The notes below the pieces were generated by a model. The model saw only the letters and a list, made by a program, of their open reading frames with translations. It did no database searches and had not been told where the DNA came from. A program made the translations under genes and the position numbers. Positions 11,127-22,495 of a stretch of 64,000 nt of DNA are shown here, piece after piece. Each line of letters opens with the position of its first letter. Position 1 is the stretch's first letter. Source of the DNA: Lucinisca nassula (lineage: Eukaryota > Mollusca > Bivalvia > Lucinida > Lucinidae); assembly GCA_963580285.1 (NCBI GenBank), contig CAUZLF010000719.1:496001-560000 (forward strand). Reading direction: 5' to 3'.

Positions 11127-11172
11127 GGGTCACTGATGAGGCCTAATTGGCCGAAACTAGCTAGTCTGGCCC
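11127..11172 (+). ncRNA. Hammerhead ribozyme, type I (trimer unit 2)
   Basis: Identical 46 nt to the copy 260 bp upstream. Cleavage predicted after C11166. Cutting at this and the flanking sites would release 260-nt monomers. Confidence 0.92.
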
Positions 11173-11386
11173 AGAAAACATGTACACTCTATATTTTCAC
11201 TTCTGTGGTGTATTCTTTGCTTCCAAAGGATAACCCTTTTATAGAACATATTTAACTTCACTACAGCTGGTGTGTGGGAATGTGTGGCGGCGGTAAAACG
11301 TCTCCCTGCCCTACATCATAGTGTAGATTATATTTTCTTGTCCTTTGGGATCATTGATTCCATTGTGGATTTTTGAAAATATCCGA

Positions 11387-11432
11387 GGGTCACTGATGAG
11401 GCCTAATTGGCCGAAACTAGCTAGTCTGGCCC
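11387..11432 (+). ncRNA. Hammerhead ribozyme, type I (trimer unit 3)
   Basis: Same 46-nt motif with a complete core. Cleavage predicted after C11426. Confidence 0.92.
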
Positions 11433-11514
11433 AGAAAACATGTACACTCCATATTTTCACTTCTGTGGTGTATTCTTTGCTTCCAAAGGATAACCCTTTT
11501 ATAGAACATATTTA

Positions 11515-11705
11515 GAGGCGTATACGATATTTTTCTTATTTCTACTCATAACATATATTGTTGGTCCTCGTTAGAATCCCCTCGCAGAGGCGGTCTAATG
11601 AATACACACAATATAAAAACATATTGTTCAATAAAACTGTGGTTAAGAGGGTATACATTATTTTTCTTATTTCCAATCAAAACATATATTGCGGGTCCTC
11701 TTTAT
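11515..11705. repeat. MITE family M fragments, rearranged
   Basis: 'tatttttcttatttctact', 'tcgttagaatcccctcgcag' and 'gcggtctaatgaatacacac' match the palindromic core at 10059-10172, followed by a second left-arm copy at about 11665. Two partial cores lie in series. Confidence 0.6.
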
Positions 11706-12420
11706 TACTTTTATTTACATTACTGACTATCCGTTACATAACAAACAATTCTGGTTTGTCGTTGCACGCACATTTATCCCAAAACGCGAAATGCGCCGTT
11801 GACGTCATAGTCGCCATTGTCCAATCATATCGGAGAGTACCATAGCTAATTTGGCATCATTTAATGATTTTACATTCATTGCGTTCTAATAGTTAACTTT
11901 AAGGGGTTTCTGTTAGAGCACTAAGAGTGTTAATTTGACAAAGAACTATTTATGTAACCATTGTTTTGCAACTAACGAAATGTGTCCGATATAATTTGTG
12001 CCGGTACATCGATTCCCTGACAAGGTCAACGCGGCTGAAAGTCGGGAATCATCTGCGGTATCTCACATTGTTTGTCAGTAGCTGAGAAGCAAAAACAATA
12101 ATCAAGAAAAACATGGTAACGCTATTAAAATAAAATGTCAATTAAGAAACACTTTCAAAATATTCTACCTCAATTGTCTGGCCAAGACTCTTGCGTCTCG
12201 ATGATGCTATCTTCCCGTCATGATGACGTAACCAAATGTTTCTAAATTCAATGTGAAAATCCCGTTAATTTGCCCATTAAGCTTACGCATGTGTGATTTT
12301 AGAACGTTTTCCGTGATGAGATTTTAGCATACATTGCCGTTTTAACACGTAGCCACGATTATGAGAAATCAAATATTTTTTAAGTTCTTTTGTGTATGCG
12401 ACTTTTGTATTTTGACCCAT
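11706..12420. other. Apparently single-copy intron sequence
   Basis: No repeat or coding signal recognised. It includes two sites like TGACGTCA ('gttgacgtcatagt', 'atgatgacgtaacc'), which may be chance. Confidence 0.4.
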
Positions 12421-12600
12421 GTTATACATTCTATACAAATACATTGCAACCTTTTTCGCCGAAAAATGAAAATTTTAAGATCTATATTTGAGAGCAGAAA
12501 TAAGAAATACAAAGTTTACCCCTGTAAACCCAAGTTTCACAATATAAAAGTGGGGTTCAAGGGGGTCAACATTATAAAGGCGTGTTTTCGTGATGGATTT
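12421..12600. mobile_element. MITE family M, internally deleted copy
   Basis: Has 'tacaaatacattgcaacc', 'tcgccgaaaaatgaaaattt', only the right half of the palindromic core ('gagcagaaataagaa'), 'aaaagtggggttcaaggggg' and the right terminus 'ggcgtgttttcgtgatgg'. The left half of the hairpin is missing. Confidence 0.65.
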
Positions 12601-12621
12601 TAATTTTCTTAACCGTCCAGT

Positions 12622-12972
12622 TTAGGTAAAGTAGAAGTAAAACAAAGATCAGGAATCGATACAATTAATTTACTCCACCCATCAAAGACACCAAAGGGAA
12701 AAACACAAACGTGAAGCGACCAGACCATAATAGAAACCTAAACAAAGAAAGGCCATAAGGACAGTTACTTTCCCACAAAATGGCCAAATTGCCATCCAAA
12801 ATTAAAAGACACAAGTGGTACACACAGTAAGTAACAAACAACAACACAAATAAACCGCCACAGAAGAACCGCCTAGGAACGGTCAGTGGAAAGAATTCCA
12901 CTGGGGCAGGGGGGGGGGGGGGCTTAAATCGATTTTACATGGCCATAATCCTCGCCCTTACCTCTGTCGCGG
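12622..12972 (-). mobile_element. Penelope-like 3' fragment
   Basis: Starts at the shared 3' terminus ('agtagaagtaaaacaaagat') and runs back through 'aggacagttactttcccaca', a G-run at 12910-12922, and 'cttaaatcgattttacatgg' to 'cctctgtcgcgg'. It abuts, head to head, a plus-strand copy beginning at 12973. Confidence 0.85.
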
Positions 12973-13257
12973 TATACATGAAGGCTTGGGTACAACATGG
13001 ATGTTATACGACAGACTGCATGCATGGTAGTTAACCCAATCACGGTTGGCAACTTTGCTTCCCTCTTTAATTGAACGCCGGTGGGTCAGGCCTCAGATTC
13101 TATGACGGCTCAAACGTAAAGGCTTATTGAGAATTAGAGAGATCTAATTCAAGGTAATGTTGGTTGGTGCCTGATGCTCTGTCTCTGGTCGGGCCCATCG
13201 GAGTCTACACACGAAGTTGTCTTGTGCGAGGGGATTTGTATCGCATGCGATGCCTTG
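12973..13257 (+). mobile_element. Penelope-like element, C-terminal coding remnant and 3' UTR part
   Basis: Begins 'ttgggtacaacatggatgtt', the last RT codons seen in the complete 3' copy at 59760, and continues through 'ttccctctttaattgaacgc' and 'gtgcctgatgctctgtctct'. The expected middle of the 3' UTR is replaced at 13258 by another repeat. Confidence 0.8.
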
Positions 13258-13380
13258 TTTTATATTTTGATTTCCATGGCAACGAATAAAATGAGCAGTA
13301 GGCCTAAAATTATATGGCGGATAGGAGAGTTTAGAAGAAACATTTCTATAATTTTTTTGTTAAAATATCCGCAAAGGAAA

Positions 13381-13725
13381 TAAGGGCGAGGATTGTGGCC
13401 ACGTGAAATCGATTTAAGCCCCCCCCCCCCCACCCAACCCCAAGATGGAATTCGTTTCACTGATCGTTTCAATGCGGCTCTTCTGTCGCAGTTTAGTTTT
13501 GTTATGGTTTGCCTGACTGTGTGTAGCGCTTATATTATTTTGTTTTGGATAGCGTTTGGCCATTTTTGGGGAAAGTAACTGTCCCTTTGGCTTTCTGCTA
13601 TTGGTGTTTCCATTAGAGTCTAGTTGATTCATGTTTGTGCTTCTTTCCCTTTGGTGTCTCTGATGGGAGCTGTGGATTAATTGTATCGATTCTTGATCAT
13701 TGCCTTCACTTCTATTTTGCATTTA
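13381..13725 (+). mobile_element. Penelope-like 3' end
   Basis: From 'aaataagggcgaggattgtg' through a C-run at 13420-13430 to the terminus 'attgccttcacttctatttt'. Could be the continuation of the 12973 copy after loss of its middle. Confidence 0.85.
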
Positions 13726-14200
13726 ATGCAATTTTTGTCAATTTTTCTATTTTTAGTCTATGGAAGTTCTAAGTTGCCATAGCAACAAAACTAATGGGTG
13801 GTTTTTAATAAAAAAAAAAAAACTTTCAATCACCTAGCAGATGGACGCTACAGATGAAATTCGATGTCAATTGACGACGGATGACGACGACGACGGCCAA
13901 CTGTTTATCTTATAAGCTCCCCCCTGAGCCTTGGGTTCTCGGAAGCTAAAACCACAAACGTTGTTAAGGCAAATATGGTGTATATTTCCATAAAGTCTCA
14001 GCCTCATAGAGCATATGATTTCTGAGAATATTTTTAAGTGTTTAATTTTCTATTTTAGGGGTATTTTGGTTTCAATTGCAACCCATAAAATTGAGCACCT
14101 GACATAAAATCATATGGAAGATAGATGATTGCTTAAAGAATATTTCTTTGATTTTTTTTCCAAAATGTCTGCAAAGGCTTTGGTATGCAGTTTTCCCCAG

Positions 14201-14231
<31 letters not shown>

Positions 14232-15249
14232 GTTTTTCCTTTTTTTCCATTTTGGTTTCCAATTAAAATGAGCAGTAGGCCTGAAACCGTATGGTGGATA
14301 TAAGATTGCTAAAGGAACATTTCTCTAAAACTTTTATCAAAATATCTGCAAAGGCTTGGCTGTTAATACCATTTTTCCGTAATAAGTCAATAGAAATTCT
14401 AATGTTGCCACAGCAGCCAAACTATAGAGTTAAATTTCATAAAAAAAAACACACAAAACTTCTTAAGGCAAATATGGTGAATATTTTCATAAAGTCTCTG
14501 TCTCATCGAGCATATGGTTTCTGAGAAGATGATTTTTGAAGTATTTTCCTATTTTTTGCATTTTGGTTTCCATGGCAACCATTAAGAACGAGCATTGGGC
14601 CTAAAATCTTACGGTCGATAGTAGATTGCTTAAGCGTCATTTCTATGAAAGTTTTGTCAAAATATCTGTAAAGGCTTGGCAGTAAAAGCCAATTTTCAAC
14701 TTTACCCATTGTAAGTCTCTTGAAACTCTTAAGTTGCCATAGCAATCAAACTAAAGAGCCAAATTTCATAAAAACACGAACTTTCAATCCCCCAGCGATT
14801 GGGGGTGGGGGGGGGGGCTTTTTGGTTTGGATTGCATTCAATAAAAGTGAGCGATTGGCCTTAAGTCAAATGGCAGATAGACGATTGCTTAAAAATATTA
14901 ATATGATAGTTTTGTCAACATATCTGCAAAGATCTGGCAGTAAATGCCATTTTTCAACTTTCCCCATAATAAGTCAATGGAAATTAAAGCAACCATAGCA
15001 ACCAAACTAAAGAGCCTGATTTCACAAAAAAACACAAACAACTGTTGAGGCAATTATGGTGAACATTTATAAAGTATCAGCCTCATAGAGCATAAGGTTT
15101 GTAAGGAGATTATATTTTTAGTATTTTTATTTTATAATTTTTGCATTTTCGTTTTCGTGGCAACCAATAAAAATGCACATAGGGCCTAAAATCTTATGTC
15201 ATATAGTAGGTGCTTAAGGAACATTTCTATGAAAGTATTGTCAAAATAC

Positions 15250-15480
15250 CTGCAAAATGGAAGTGATGGCAATGATCAGGAATCGATACAATTAACCCAC
15301 AGGTCCCATCAGAGACACCAAAGGGAAATAAACACAAACATGGAACATCAGACCCTAATTGAAACATCAATAGCGGAAAACCACAAGGACAGTTACTTTC
15401 CCGCACAATGGCCAATAGGCTATCCAGAATAAAATAATGTAAGCGACACAAACACCCAAAGACAAACCATAACAAAAGTT
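15250..15480 (-). mobile_element. Penelope-like 3' fragment
   Basis: 'gaagtgatggcaatgatcag' at the 3' terminus, then 'acagttactttcccgcacaa' and 'caaagacaaaccataacaaa'. Inserted in repeat T, which reads through on both sides ('gtcaaaatacctgcaaa' | 'ttaaggctttgcagttaatg'). Confidence 0.85.
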
Positions 15481-15615
15481 AAGGCTTTGCAGTTAATGCC
15501 ATTTTCAATTTTACCCACTGTAAGTCTAAGGAAACTCTTAAGTTGCCATAGCAACCAAACTAAAAAGCAGAATTTTTTAAAAAAAACGCAAACTTTCGAT
15601 TCACCAGCCCAAGAA

Positions 15616-15875
15616 TAGTATAAAAAGGAGGCGATTCTAACGAGTACTAGAATCTATTTTTGAGCGGAAATAAGAAAACGAACCGCCTCATCTTTTCTTA
15701 TTTCTGCTCTTAAATATAGATTGTGGGTACTCGTTGGAACCGCTTCTGTGTTACCGGAATCTATTTTTTGAGCGGAAATTAGAATAATCAAAATCTGTCA
15801 TCTTAAAATTTTCATTTTTTTTTCGGCGATAAAGGTTACAACGTATTTGTATAGGCTTGTTTTCGTGTTGTGTAT
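15616..15875. mobile_element. MITE family M, rearranged copy
   Basis: Several partial arms of the palindromic core lie in both orientations ('gagcggaaataagaaaacg', 'cttatttctgctcttaaata', 'gagcggaaattagaataatc'), then 'ttttcatttttttttcggcg' and 'gtataggcttgttttcgtg'. Looks like template switching inside the hairpin. Confidence 0.6.
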
Positions 15876-16075
15876 CAGAGGCTTGTTTCAAGTGTTTGAT
15901 TTTTTCCTTTTACTTTAGTTCTGTTAAAATGCATTTTAATAATTTTATCCATTACACGGTGATCAGTAACTTTTGCCTTTGCTTCAAACGAACTCGCGGG
16001 ATATAACAAATATGATGCTGCTCACCTTAGAGGAAACCACCATCATTGCCGAATCCAAAGTCAAATTTTGCCACT

Positions 16076-16148
16076 TTTGAGGGTTACTGATGAGGCCTAA
16101 TTGGCCGAATCTAGCTGATCTGGCCCAGAAAACATGTACCCTCCATAT
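16076..16148 (+). mobile_element. Retrozyme-like unit, left part (continues at 17038-17092)
   Basis: 'gagggttactgatgaggcct' to 'acatgtaccctccatatttt', the hammerhead half of a 260 bp unit. The unit resumes at 17038 with 'ggtgtattccttgcttgcaa' after a Penelope-like insertion, the second such nesting in the window. Confidence 0.75.
16081..16126 (+). ncRNA. Hammerhead ribozyme, degenerate
   Basis: CTGATGA and stem II GGCC-TAATT-GGCC are intact, but GAAA has become GAAT and stem III/cleavage read CTAGCTGATC instead of CTAGCTAGTC. Loss of the A15.1-U16.1 pair should abolish or cripple cleavage. Confidence 0.7.
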
Positions 16149-17037
16149 TTTCCAGTTACTACGAAAAGCATTTTCAAAATTTTATAGACGTCATTCTGAT
16201 TTAATTTCAAATTCAATATTGGACTTAAATCTCTTCTGCAACAAGGTCTATAAGAACCTGAATTTTATGGTGTCTTAGTATATAAATCCAGGAAAATATA
16301 TAAACGCAATGACTTCAGCACCCGATTTCGTAAAATCTTTCTTCGATATAAAAAGATTGGGTAGAACATAAATGTTATACGACAGATTGCATACATGGTA
16401 GTTAACCCAATCACGGTTGACAACGTTGCTTCCCTCTTTAATTGCACGCCGGTGGGTCAGGCCTCGGATTTTATGACGGTTCCAACGTAAAGGTTTATGT
16501 TGGTTGGTACCTGATGCTCTGTTTCTGGTCTGGCCCATCGGAGTCTAACTGTTGGTTTTCTTTTGCTCCAGCATTGCAATGGTTTCTTGCTGTCGAGTCC
16601 TTACCGTTGTTTCATCTATGTGGTTGTTTGATTTTTGTGTTCACGGAGATGTTGCACTGGTGAGTTAGGAGGCCTTCATGTGGAGTGAACAAATTATTTG
16701 TCTTAATCGCGATTAAAGTAAGGGCGAGGACTGTGGTCAGGTAAAATCGATTTAAGCCTCCCCATCACCCCCAGTGGAATACGTTTCCGCTGACCATTCC
16801 AAGGCGGTTCTTCTGTCGGTGTTTATTTTTGTTACGGTTTGTCTTTGTGTGTCTTATTTTATTTTGGATAGCCTTTTGGCCTTTTTGTGGGAAAGTAACT
16901 GTCCTTTTGGCTTTCCGCAATTGATGCTTCCATAAGGGTCTGTTGTTTCATGTTTGTGTTACTTTCCCTTTGGTGTCTCTGATGGGAGCTGTGGGTTAAT
17001 TGCATCCATTCCTGACCATTGCCTCCACTTCTATTAT
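16149..17037 (+). mobile_element. Penelope-like element, 5'-truncated, RT C-terminus and 3' UTR
   Basis: Starts inside the RT reading frame ('tttcaaaattttatagacg', coding KFYRRHSDLIS) and continues to the 3' terminus 'attgcctccacttctatt'. The coding remnant has frameshifts. It splits a retrozyme-like unit. Confidence 0.85.
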
Positions 17038-17092
17038 GGTGTATTCCTTGCTTGCAAAGGATAACCTTTTTATAGAGCATATTTATAGACAT

Positions 17093-18803
17093 TTAAGTGG
17101 TAAAAAGGCAAAAGTGTGGATTTTTCGGATGCTATTGCAGCCTTTGACACCAGAATTCAAATCTGCTTATCAGTTCTAAAGGTCGAGGTCATTTACTTAC
17201 CTTTGTCCTGGATTGCTCAGATTCATTTTTGTTATTCTTTTTCTCCATTAAAACTGCTCGGCTGATTGAAACCAAATAACACATGGACCCTCTAAGGGAT
17301 GAGACAATGATTATTTATGCATAGGATTGGAGCCACAAGACCAAGATGACCCCTATGCCCATATATGGTAGAAACTTTTAGAAATCTTCATCTCAGGAAC
17401 CAAATTGTCAATGACCTTCAGACTTGGTTTGCAGCATTAGTGTCTTGGGCCGTTTAAGTTTGTTCAGATGGTGATCTTTAAGTTGGCCTTTACCTTCCTT
17501 ATGCCAAGGTCAAATTGGGTCACTTAGACAGTTGTATAAAAATGGCACAACCTTGGCTATTTCTGATACTGTTGTAGCCTCTGGCATCAGAATTGATACA
17601 TGTTCTTTTTCAATCAGTTGAATGGAAGTTTATCAATTAAAAAGTTAATGTAATTACACGCGGAAACCAAATAACACGTAGATTCTCCATGAGATGGGGG
17701 GTTAAAGTTTTTTTTTTATCGGATCTAGGTCACAAGACCAAGATGACCGCCATGCCTATATATGGTAAAAGCCTTTAAAATCTTCTTCTCAGGAACCAAA
17801 ATTGCCGATGGCCTTGAAACTTGGTATGTAATATCGGGGACCTGGGCCCCTGCAAAATGCGTTGAAATGATGAACTTTGATTGACCTTGACTTATTTTAC
17901 GTCAAGGTCAAATTTGTTCACGGAGACATTCTAGGGGCAAAATTGTGGATTGTTCGGATTCTGTTGTAGCCTGTGCATCAGAATTGATATTTGCAATCAG
18001 CTGACTGGTAGTTTGTCAAATCCAAAGGTCGTCATTTACTGACGTTTGTCCTGGCTGGCTCCGATTCAGTATATCTATCTGATTTTATACTAAACATGCT
18101 GGACTGATTGAAACTAAATTACATTAGAACCCCTATTGGACAAGGCAATGAAAATTTATTTTTGGGATTTGCTTCACATGACAAAGGTGGCTACCATGCC
18201 TTTGTATGGTAAAATCCTTTGGAAATCTTCTTGTCAGGAACCAAATGACCGATGACCTTGAAGCTGGGTATGTTTCCATGGTGACTCGGGGGCGCGGGTG
18301 ACATTGGTTGACATGGTTGACCATGGCCTATTCAAATGTCAATTTTGATTACATAGGAAAGTGGAAGAGGCAAACCTGTGGATTTCTCTTAAGCTGTTTT
18401 AGGCAGTGGCATCAAGATCGATATCCTAGCAGTTTTGCTGAGATGGCGACCTTTGGGTGACCTTGACCTATTTTATGTCAAGGTGCTTTTGGTCATTTGG
18501 GTATATCTTATGGGACAGAGGCAAAAACAATGGATTTGTTCGGATTGTTTTGAGCCTATTAAAATAAAAATAAACATATAAATAAAAATTAATATTTGCC
18601 GTAAGCTAAATATTATTTGATAATGGTCAAGATGGCTACCATGCCCATGTTTGGTAAAAAGACTGGAAACTCTCAATTGCAGGAACTGAAAGAATAGATT
18701 TTTCAAGCCACCATGCTTTGTTGAAAAACATGACTACCGGGGACCGTTGCAAGTTTTTCACAATTCACCTCTGGAGAGCGAAGTGGCCCACGGGCCTCTT
18801 GTT
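17093..18803 (+). mobile_element. Helitron-like element (family 2), left end missing
   Basis: About four tandem units of 400-440 bp share 'ctcaggaaccaaa', 'gaccttgaaacttggtatg' and 'gtcctggattgctcagattc' (near 17393, 17790, 18232, 18680). The right end has hairpin GGCCC-AC-GGGCC at 18785-18796 followed by TCTTGTTC, the same terminus plan as family 1. The left end is absent. A second fragment lies at 51504-52375. Confidence 0.7.
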
Positions 18804-18941
18804 CAAATTAGAAATTTGTTTGGAAAATAGCTTGAAACCGCTTGAGGTATCCAAATTAATCTTTGCATACCTGAAAATGGCACCGAGCAACCGTAGTACA
18901 CAAAGGTTGTAACTCTTCTGCGATCTTGAGTTATTGGTTGG
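18804..18941. repeat. Degenerate repeat ('gaggtatccaaat' type) with (GGTT)n
   Basis: 'accgcttgaggtatccaaat' recurs, decayed, at 19260, 19569 and 19684 along with 'accataactctatctgcaat' pieces to about 21090. Penelope-like copies and repeat X are inserted between. Parent element not identified. Confidence 0.45.
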
Positions 18942-19222
18942 TTGGTTGGTTGATTTGAGGTTTAACGTCCCCGTCAACACTGTAAAGTTCATTTTGGAGA
19001 CGTTGCTTCCAATTTTGTGGGACTATTACCCGATACTGAGATGAAATGACCTCTCAAGCCCTGTCGCCCATGAAACCAATAGGGTTTATTAGCATGGACG
19101 GTCCGCCTCGCACCGCGGTTCCTGGACAGGCTTAGATCCTCTAAGCGATTTACCAGTACTAGTGTGCGGGCCGGATTCAGCTCTGCGTGGAAGCATCATG
19201 CAGCCAATATATTTCTATGGGC
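18942..19222 (+). repeat. Interspersed repeat X, copy 4
   Basis: 'gttgatttgaggtttaacgt' through 'agctctgcgtggaagcatca'. Close to full length. Confidence 0.8.
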
Positions 19223-19355
19223 TTTGTAGTTTTATTTGTTTAGAATTTTCTCCGGACATTAATTTGATTACCGCTTGAGGCAATTAAAAGCACTGACAGA
19301 AGTGGGGTGCACAAGGGTCCCAACATTATCTGCAATATAATTGGAGTTATGTGGG

Positions 19356-19545
19356 TGGATGGCCATATGGCCATTTTGTGGGAAAGTAACTGTCCATATG
19401 GCCTTCCTTTGTTTAGGTTTCCATTATGGTCTGGTCACTTAATGTTTGTATTTCTTTCCCTTTGGTGTCTTTTATGGATGGAGTAAGTTAATTGTATCAA
19501 TTCCTGATCTTTGTTTTACTTCTACTTTGTATTTTTTATTGTTTA
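19356..19545 (+). mobile_element. Penelope-like 3' fragment
   Basis: 'tggccatatggccattttgt' to 'gatctttgttttacttctac'. Same subfamily as the copies at 1511, 40160 and 59032, distinguished by 'tcttttatggatggagtaag'. Confidence 0.85.
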
Positions 19546-19705
19546 GGATTTTGTCTGGATACACATTGAGGTATCCAAATGAACTTTCGAGCAGTGCACA
19601 AGTACCATAACTTCATCTGAAAAAAGTAGCGGAAATAATCTGGACTTTTTGTTTAGAATTTTATTAGGTTAATAACTTGAAAACCGCTTTAGGTATCCAA
19701 ATGAA

Positions 19706-21010
19706 TCTTAGCTCGAGTTCTAGATATATAGATGATTCATTAAATATTTACAATACCTATTTCGATGGTTTGATCAGTCAAATTTACCAACATTCCCCCC
19801 CCCCCCCCGAAACAGAACTTCAGTTAAATTAAGCAAATTCTTCTGATACCGAGGCCCCGTTTTTTATTAACATCTATCTGTTCTAGATGGATTCGTTTCT
19901 TTCTTTATCTTATGATAAACTCGAGGATTTTGATCTTGAGATTGTAAATTTTCCTTTCTTGGATGGTGATGTTCTTCGTGCAGCCTCCTATGGCGATTAT
20001 ATATCGCAATTAATTCGATTTGCCAGAGTGTCTAGTCATATAACCGACTTCAACACTCGTAATAAATTGTTAACTGCTAAATTCTTACTCAGGGTTATCG
20101 GTATCATAAACTACGCAAAGCGTTTTCCAAATTTTATAGATGTCATTCCGATCCAATTTCAAAATTCGATGTTGGACTTAAATATCTTCTGCAACAAGGT
20201 ATGTCGGAACTTGAATTTTATAGTGACTGAGTATATAAATTCAGAAAAAATATATAGTGCAATGACTTCAACACCCGCGTTCGTAAAATCTTCGATATAA
20301 AAAGATTGGGTACAACATATAATTTATACGACAGACTGCATGGATGGTGGTGAACCCTATCACGGTTGACAACTTTGCTTCCCTCTTTAATTGCACGCCG
20401 GTGGGTCAGGCCTCAGATTCTATGACGTAAAGGCTTACTGAGAATTAGAGAGAATCTAATTGAATGTAATGTTGGTTGGTGCCTGATGCTCTGTTACTGG
20501 TTGGGTCCATCGGAGACTAACTGTTGGTTTTCTTTTGCTCCAGCATTTCTGTAGTTTCTTGCTGTCGAGTCCTCACCGTTGTTTCATCTATGTGGTTGTT
20601 TGATTTTTGTGTCCACGGAGATGTTGCGCTGATGAGTAAGGAGCCCTTCATGCAGCCTAAACAAATTATTTGTCTGAGCCGCAACGGAGGCAAGGGCGAA
20701 AATTGTGGCCACAGAAAATCGATTTAAGCTCCACAGAGGAATTCGTTATACTCACCCTTCCAATGCGCTTCTTCTGTCGCGGTTTATTTAGGCTTGTCAT
20801 TGAGTGTGGGTATCGCTTATATTATTTTGTTTTGGCTTGCCAATTGGCCATTTTGTGGGAAAGTAACTGTCCTTTTTGGTTTCCGCTATTGATGTTTCCA
20901 TTAGGGTCTAGTAGTTTCATGTTTGTGTTCCTTTCCCTTTGGTGTCTCTTATGGGTGCTGTGGGTTAGTTGTATCGATTCCTGATCATTGCCTTCACTTA
21001 TATTTTGCAC
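19706..21010 (+). pseudogene. Penelope-like element, RT C-terminal pseudogene and 3' UTR
   Basis: Carries a decayed version of the RT segment just after the catalytic YLDD box ('tctagatatatagatgatt', about 19721) through the end of the RT frame, with a C-run insertion near 19796, frameshifts and an in-frame break. The 3' UTR follows to 'attgccttcacttatatttt'. The longest piece, 19887-20300, keeps 137 codons matching the intact stretch at 59350-59760. Cannot make an active enzyme. The element class is a single-frame RT with no GIY-YIG endonuclease visible. Confidence 0.8.
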
Positions 21011-21100
21011 AGTGTAAAGGACACTGCAAAATTGCATCGCACAAGAACCATAACTCTATCTGCAATATTAGCCGAATTAGTTGACTTTGTGAACTAATTT

Positions 21101-21360
21101 CCACTCACCGTTCCAGGGCGGTTCTTCTGTTGCGGTTTATTTTTGTTTTACTTCGTCATTGAATGTGTGTATCGCTTATATATTTTGTTTTGGCTAGCCA
21201 ATTGCCAATTTTGTGGGAAAGTAGCCGTCCTTTTGAATTTCCGCTGGGGTCTAGTTATTTCTTGTACGTGTTTCTGTGCCTTTTGTGTCTCTGATGGGAG
21301 GTGTGGGTTAATTGTTTTGATTCCCGATCAATGCCCTTACTTCTATTTTGTATTTTTTGT
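21101..21360 (+). mobile_element. Penelope-like 3' fragment
   Basis: 'ttccactcaccgttccaggg' to 'cccttacttctattttgtat', with an internal deletion removing part of 'ctattgatgtttccattagg'. Confidence 0.8.
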
Positions 21361-22495
21361 TTAGAATTCTGCCCAGACAGTAGCTGTATGATAACAAATC
21401 ATCACATCTTGGACGGGGGGTGTGAGGTAATTGTACGGATCCTTATCATTGCCTTCACTTCATATTTTCGTACTGATTTATACCAGAAATTGTCTGTTTT
21501 TTTTGTTTTTGTTTTTTTGGATTGTAAATGGACAAAATACGTTAACATCTGACGGTGATTGAAGTTAACATTTCCTATTAAATGTTTTCTTACTCTTAAC
21601 ATTTCACTAAATGGAAAATGTGGATAAATCTTTGGTGATTTATAAATCACTGAAGGAAGCATATTGTGGCCAAGTACAACTTTAACCATCACTGACCTTG
21701 AGTTTCTATATGTAAAATGTTTTGTCCTGTTTCTCCTTTGCTATATGAAATATCATGATGGTGGGTGGGGGTCATTTACATATATATAAAACACTAAAGG
21801 AAACACGCTATGGTCAAGGATAGTCACTAAGCCAATTCTGGTTATTGCGTTATCTGCCCATAGTATATGTAGAAATTGTATTTTATCGAATAGCTCCTTT
21901 ACTAGTGAATTTTCACGGACGTACAGAACACCAAAGGAAGTCTGTTGTGGCGAAAGATTCATTACCTGCCTTTATGTATATAGCTCCTTTCAGTAACTAA
22001 AAGATAGGTGAAACTTCTTATATATAAATTGAGCACTACACCTATAAAACGACAAGAACTGCTAAGATAGCCAATTGGAGAGCCAATTGGCCATTTTGTG
22101 GGAAAGTAACTGTCTTTCGGCTTTCCGCTATTGATGTTCCCATTAGGCTCTAGTTGTTTCATGTTTGTGTTTCTTTCCCTTTGTTGTCTCTGATGGGAGC
22201 TGTGGGCTGATTCCTGACCATCGCCTTCACTTCTTTTCTCTGACTTTCTATTTTCGAGATATCTGCCCTTCTAATGTTTATGAAAAAACAGTTTACGACT
22301 ATCGTCTGTGAATTGAATACATTTGAGAAACGTTGCAGAAGTACAGGATACTAAATGTTGCCTTTCGTGGTTAAGGACATAAAAGTTAACCTCAACATGC
22401 TGATGTTTTACGATAGATTCAAAAGCAGGATGGAAAACAGTATACCTCTTGAGAGATCTATACAGTACTGTTTTCAACAAGTAGTATGTCTGGGT
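21361..22495. repeat. Degenerate ~140 bp repeat with one Penelope-like insertion
   Basis: A weak repeat recurs near 21648 ('actgaaggaagcatattgtg'), 21789 ('actaaaggaaacacgctatg'), 21925 ('caccaaaggaagtctgttgt') and 22345, about 140 bp apart apart from the insertion. A Penelope-like 3' fragment (+) occupies 22084-22242. No gene is evident. Confidence 0.45.
22084..22242 (+). mobile_element. Penelope-like 3' fragment
   Basis: 'ccattttgtgggaaagtaac' to 'accatcgccttcacttcttt'. Highly 5'-truncated. Confidence 0.8.

Larger units (their letters stand above)
10733..11514 (+). mobile_element. Retrozyme-like tandem trimer (260 bp unit)
   Basis: Three nearly identical units start 'ttcactacagctggtgtgtg' at 10737, 10997 and 11257, an exact 260 bp spacing. 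Each has one hammerhead ribozyme (10867, 11127, 11387). No open frame, LTR, primer-binding site or pol III promoter is visible. Multimeric non-coding repeats with type I hammerheads are the hallmark of metazoan retrozymes, thought to move through circular RNA copied by another element's reverse transcriptase (known family). High identity between units suggests a recent insertion or homogenisation. Confidence 0.9.
13258..15610. repeat. Irregular tandem repeat T ('tttccatggcaacc' type)
   Basis: Blocks containing 'ggtttccatggcaacc', 'ttaaggaacatttctatgaa', 'gtcaaaatatctgcaaagg', 'aagttgccatagcaacc' and 'catagagcatatggtttctg' recur irregularly (about 190-325 bp apart) near 13271, 14069, 14257, 14568, 14827 and 15152. 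Penelope-like fragments interrupt the array at 13381-13725 and 15250-15480. A poly-T run lies at about 14203-14231. Probably the core of a decayed Helitron-like element, but no terminus is visible. Confidence 0.6.

Noticed and set aside
12910..13432. G-run and C-run at 12910 and 13420 as G-quadruplex control elements
   Set aside because: They are the same homopolymer in the 3' UTR of inverted Penelope-like copies (also at 40436 and 60182, of variable length), most simply explained by slippage.
20524..20984. Small membrane-protein genes suggested by hydrophobic frames of 60-104 codons
   Set aside because: They fall in the T-rich 3' UTR of Penelope-like copies and recur, disrupted, in each copy.
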